From NCBI RefSeq assembly GCF_000725805.1, contig NZ_JOFT01000011.1:186001-250000 (forward strand): a DNA stretch of 64,000 nt. The letters are read 5' to 3'. Source of the DNA: Streptomyces xanthophaeus (GTDB taxonomy: Bacteria; Actinomycetota; Actinomycetes; Streptomycetales; Streptomycetaceae). Position 1 is the first letter of the stretch. Each line of letters starts with the position of its first letter. Below are positions 61,425-64,000 of the stretch, in pieces. Both the position numbers and the translations under genes were made by a program. Below the pieces are notes generated by a model, which saw nothing but the letters and a program-made list of their open reading frames with translations, searched no databases and had not been told where the DNA came from.

Positions 61425-61448
61425 TACTCGTACTCGTACTCGTACTCG
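61425..61448. repeat. TACTCG hexamer x4
   Basis: Four exact TACTCG units in the leader of the AlkD-type gene. Confidence 0.7.
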
Positions 61449-61519
61449 TGCGCTCTCCGCGCGCGTGCCAGCCTACGGGCGCTCCGCGTGCGTCGGGCAC
61501 GCCCCGCAGAGGGTGCCGC

Positions 61520-62728
61520 TTACGCCGCCTGCAGGGCCAGGGTCGGCGACAGCCCGGCCGCCCGTACGGCCGGGTACAGGCCGGCGACCGTGCCGATGGC
61601 CAGGGTCGCGGCGAAGCCGCCGGTCACCGACCAGAGCGGAACCACCCACGGCACGCCGCCCGAAGCCGCGTACACCCAAGTGGCCGCGGCCCCCAGCGCG
61701 ATGCCCGCGAGTCCGCCGAGCGCGGACAGCAGGAGCGACTCCGTCACGAACTGGATCCGCACCTGCCCCTTGGTCGCGCCCAGCGAGCGCCGCAGTCCGA
61801 TCTCATGGCGTCGCTCCAGCACCGAGATGATCATCGTGTTGGCCACGCCGACCCCGCCCACCAGGAGCGCGATGCCGCCCAGTCCCAGCAGCAGGGTGCT
61901 GAAGGCGCCCTCCGTCGCCGCCTTCGCCTGGAGCGCCGCCGACGGGTCGGTCACCTGGACCGTTCCGGGGCTGCTCGGATGGGCCGTCCGCGGGATCAGG
62001 CCCCTCACTTCCTGCACCGCGGCGTCCGCCGAGCGTTCGTAGACCGCGGTCGGGTGGCCGTCGAACCCGAGCAGCCGCTGGGCCGCGTCCCAGCTCAGCA
62101 GTGCGGACCGTTCGATCTCCGGAGCCAGGGGGACCGGGGCCAGGATGCCCACGACGGTGAAGTACGCGCCGCCGATGAAGACCTGCTGCCCGGGTCCGGT
62201 GATGCCCAGGCGCTGCGCGGCCACGTCCCCGAGGACGACGGAGGGGTAGCGGCCGGTGGCCTCGTTGAGCCAGCTGCCGCTCTTCATCCGTGCCCGCAGG
62301 GTGCCCAGGAGCTCGCCCTGGACGGCCTTCGGGACGATGCCGCCGCTCTCCTCGGCGGGGATCTTCTCGCTGCGGCGCACCGTCTCCGGGACGTCGCCGA
62401 CCGTGCCCACCTGTTCGACCCCTTCGATGCGGCCGATCATGCCGGGCGCGTCCTTCGGCAGCTTGGTGTCCTGGCCGGAGAACATCGCCTCGCCGGGTTT
62501 GACGACGAGCATGTTCGTGCCCAGCCTGTCGAGTTCGCGCAGCAGTTGGGCCTTGCTGGAGGCGGAGACGCCGACGACGGCGATCATCGTGGCGATGCCG
62601 ATGGCGATCCCCAGGGCCGACAGGAACACCCGCACGGGGCGCGATCGCAGGCCTGCCGAGCCGACGTGGACGACGTCGCGCGGGGACAGCCGGGCCGGCA
62701 CGAGGGCCGGGGAGCGGCGGGCCATCAC
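61520..62728 (-). CDS. MacB/FtsX-type ABC transporter permease
   Basis: The 402-residue permease has an N-terminal helix (VRVFLSALGIAIGIATMIAV), a periplasmic MacB_PCD-like domain (residues 60-260) and three C-terminal helices of the FtsX fold (TLLLGLGGIALLVGGVGVAN, ISVLERRHEIGLRRSLGATK). It exports peptides or small molecules together with the ATPase and adaptor encoded upstream. It overlaps the ATPase stop as ATGA (62725-62728). Confidence 0.9.
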   Translation of the reverse strand: MMARRSPALVPARLSPRDVVHVGSAGLRSRPVRVFLSALGIAIGIATMIAVVGVSASSKAQLLRELDRLGTNMLVVKPGEAMFSGQDTKLPKDAPGMIGRIEGVEQVGTVGDVPETVRRSEKIPAEESGGIVPKAVQGELLGTLRARMKSGSWLNEATGRYPSVVLGDVAAQRLGITGPGQQVFIGGAYFTVVGILAPVPLAPEIERSALLSWDAAQRLLGFDGHPTAVYERSADAAVQEVRGLIPRTAHPSSPGTVQVTDPSAALQAKAATEGAFSTLLLGLGGIALLVGGVGVANTMIISVLERRHEIGLRRSLGATKGQVRIQFVTESLLLSALGGLAGIALGAAATWVYAASGGVPWVVPLWSVTGGFAATLAIGTVAGLYPAVRAAGLSPTLALQAA

Positions 62729-63486
62729 GCCACCTCCGCCGGGTCGCCGTGTCCGGCCGTACGGAGCTCAGGGCGGGGCTCAGGGCGGGGCTCAGGACCG
62801 GGTCGGGCGCGTCTGACGTCCGCCACGACCTCTCCGTCGCGGATCCGTACCTGGCGCGGCAGCCGCGCCGCGATCTCCTGGTCGTGGGTGATCACGGCGA
62901 TGGTGGCCCCGTCGCGGTTCAGGTCGTGCAGCAGTTCCATCACGGCCTCCCCTGAGGCCGTGTCGAGCGCCCCGGTCGGTTCGTCGGCCAGCAGCAGGTC
63001 CGGCTCCCCGACCACGGCACGGGCGATGGCCACGCGCTGCTTCTGGCCGCCGGACAGCTGGTGGGGCCGGTGTCCGGTGCGGTCGCCCAGCCCGACCCGC
63101 TCCAGCGCGGCCGCGGCCCGCCGCCGGCGCTCGGCCCGCGGGAGCCCGGAGTAGAGCAGCCCCTCGGCGACGTTGTCCCGGGCGCTGATCCCCGGGACCA
63201 GGTGGAAGGACTGGAAGACGAAGCCGATGTGGCGCGAGCGCAGCGCCGACAGTGCCCGGTCGGACAGCCGCGACACGTCGTGCCCGGCGATGGCCACCGT
63301 CCCCGCGGTGGGCCGGTCCAGGGTGCCGACGATGTGCAGCAGGGTGGACTTCCCGGAGCCGGACGGGCCCACGATGCCCAGCAGTTCGCCCCGGGCGACG
63401 GCGAGGTCCACCCCGCGCAGGGCGGCGACCCCGCCCGGGTACTCCTTGGTGACGCCGGCCAGTTCGACGACGTTGACGGTGTTCAT
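62725..63486 (-). CDS. MacB-type ABC transporter ATP-binding protein
   Basis: The 253-residue ATPase has Walker A (GPSGSGKSTLLHIVG), the ABC signature (LSGGQKQRVAIARAVV), Walker B (LLLADEPTGALDT) and the switch His (ITHDQE). The short Q-loop region (FVFQSFHLVPG) is LolD/MacB-like. Overlaps both neighbours by 4 nt. Confidence 0.94.
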   Translation of the reverse strand: MNTVNVVELAGVTKEYPGGVAALRGVDLAVARGELLGIVGPSGSGKSTLLHIVGTLDRPTAGTVAIAGHDVSRLSDRALSALRSRHIGFVFQSFHLVPGISARDNVAEGLLYSGLPRAERRRRAAAALERVGLGDRTGHRPHQLSGGQKQRVAIARAVVGEPDLLLADEPTGALDTASGEAVMELLHDLNRDGATIAVITHDQEIAARLPRQVRIRDGEVVADVRRARPGPEPRPEPRPELRTAGHGDPAEVA

Positions 63487-64000
63487 GTCTTCGGCACCCC
63501 GACCTTCATGCCTTCCTTGAGCGCATCGCCCTTCACCTCGACCCGGCCGCGGCCGAACATCCCGAGCTCCACGCGCACCTCACGCACCGCGCCGTCCTCC
63601 ACGACCTGGACCCCGAATCCACCGCCCGAGAGCGCGAGCAGTGCGTTGACGGGTACGGAGAGCACGCCGGAGCGGGTCTCGCCGGTCAGCCCGACCGTCA
63701 CCGGCGTCTGGTCGGGCGCCTTGACCGAGCCCGGGTCGTCGAAGGTGACGATCACTTCGACCTTGGGCTTGTCGCCACCGCCGGGTCCTTCCTTCTCGTC
63801 CTGGCCGGCCCCGCCCACTGAGTCCACCTTCCCGGCGGCCGTCGAGCCGTCCGGCAGGTTCACGCTGACGGCGTCCCCGGTCGCGGCGGCGCCGGCCTTG
63901 GCCGGGTCGAGCTTCATCCGCACCACCCGGTCCGTGCCGGTCAGCGTCAGGACCGCTTTGCCCGGCCCCGCTTCGTCGCCGACGGTGGTGTCCGCCGCCT
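63483..64000 (-). CDS. Efflux adaptor (HlyD/MacA-like), 5' end outside window
   Basis: The visible 172 C-terminal codons are open to the window edge. They carry the beta-barrel and membrane-proximal parts of a periplasmic adaptor (KPKVEVIVTFDDPGSVKAPD, GLTGETRSGVLSVPVNALL, VQVVEDGAVREVRVELGMFG, GRVEVKGDALKEGMKV). As first gene of the operon it should link the ABC exporter to the envelope. The stop overlaps the ATPase start. Confidence 0.88.
   Translation of the reverse strand, partial: AADTTVGDEAGPGKAVLTLTGTDRVVRMKLDPAKAGAAATGDAVSVNLPDGSTAAGKVDSVGGAGQDEKEGPGGGDKPKVEVIVTFDDPGSVKAPDQTPVTVGLTGETRSGVLSVPVNALLALSGGGFGVQVVEDGAVREVRVELGMFGRGRVEVKGDALKEGMKVGVPKT

Noticed and set aside
1..64000. Search for tRNA, rRNA, CRISPR arrays, complete insertion sequences and attachment sites
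   Set aside because: None seen by eye; only an IS110 relic was found.

Overview
This 64 kb window reads as chromosome-arm or accessory DNA from a Streptomyces-type actinomycete. The base composition is very GC-rich, third codon positions are almost always G or C, and GTG (sometimes TTG) starts are common. Several promoters look leaderless, and the gene content is typical of the genus: many secreted and lipid-anchored proteins, two NarL/LuxR two-component systems, an ECF42-type sigma factor, snapalysin, secreted phospholipase D, and XRE-cupin and TetR regulators. No rRNA, tRNA or CRISPR array was seen.

Left part (1-25 kb). This is a patchwork of accessory genes and decay. It starts with a 5'-truncated hypothetical gene and gene remnants (727-1695), then a RibD/DHFR-like reductase and a DUF3592 membrane protein. 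A secreted protein with four Gly/Tyr/Cys repeats follows, then a two-component system (4506-6349) divergent from a Tat-exported SDR. Next come two adjacent proteins that share a C-terminal-type domain (7653-9647), an IS110 transposase relic (9886-10140) and an O-methyltransferase. Several genes here carry visible frameshifts (12051, 13419, 21359). Intact genes in between include a P-loop kinase-like protein, snapalysin, alpha/beta hydrolases, an XRE-cupin regulator divergent from an epoxide hydrolase across a perfect palindrome, and a PAP2/AUR1-like membrane enzyme.

Middle part (24-42 kb). A receptor kinase fuses a Ser/Thr kinase to a periplasmic-binding-protein sensor. It is divergent from a DGPF/ECF42 sigma pair preceded by a good match to the reported ECF42 promoter. 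Then come an AlkD-like protein, a TetR-MBL operon divergent from an SDR over a 16-bp palindrome, a secreted tripeptidyl-aminopeptidase-like hydrolase, phospholipase D, a small secreted duplicated-repeat protein, an XRE-cupin/methyltransferase pair, and a second two-component system whose kinase has an extra C-terminal membrane segment and tail.

Right part (42-64 kb). A stand-alone EF-Tu domain 2/3 protein follows a broken alpha/beta-hydrolase start. A divergent LigA has a DNA-damage (PafBC/RecA-NDp type) promoter motif immediately before its ATG. Then come a TOPRIM-only protein, an FAD monooxygenase-like protein, a pterin dehydratase variant, and a WYL regulator divergent from an epoxide-hydrolase homologue that has lost its catalytic Asp and His. 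A secreted serine hydrolase, two tandem DUF4139 proteins, a second AlkD-like protein and a truncated MacB-type ABC export operon complete the window.

The themes are stress and DNA-damage repair (LigA, two AlkD-like proteins), envelope and extracellular hydrolysis, and many small regulators paired with one or two enzymes. No single large biosynthetic cluster is present. The most unusual items are the EF-Tu fragment, the catalytically dead epoxide hydrolase, the domain-sharing gene pair at 7653-9647, and an 11-bp repeat array in front of a 47-codon gene.
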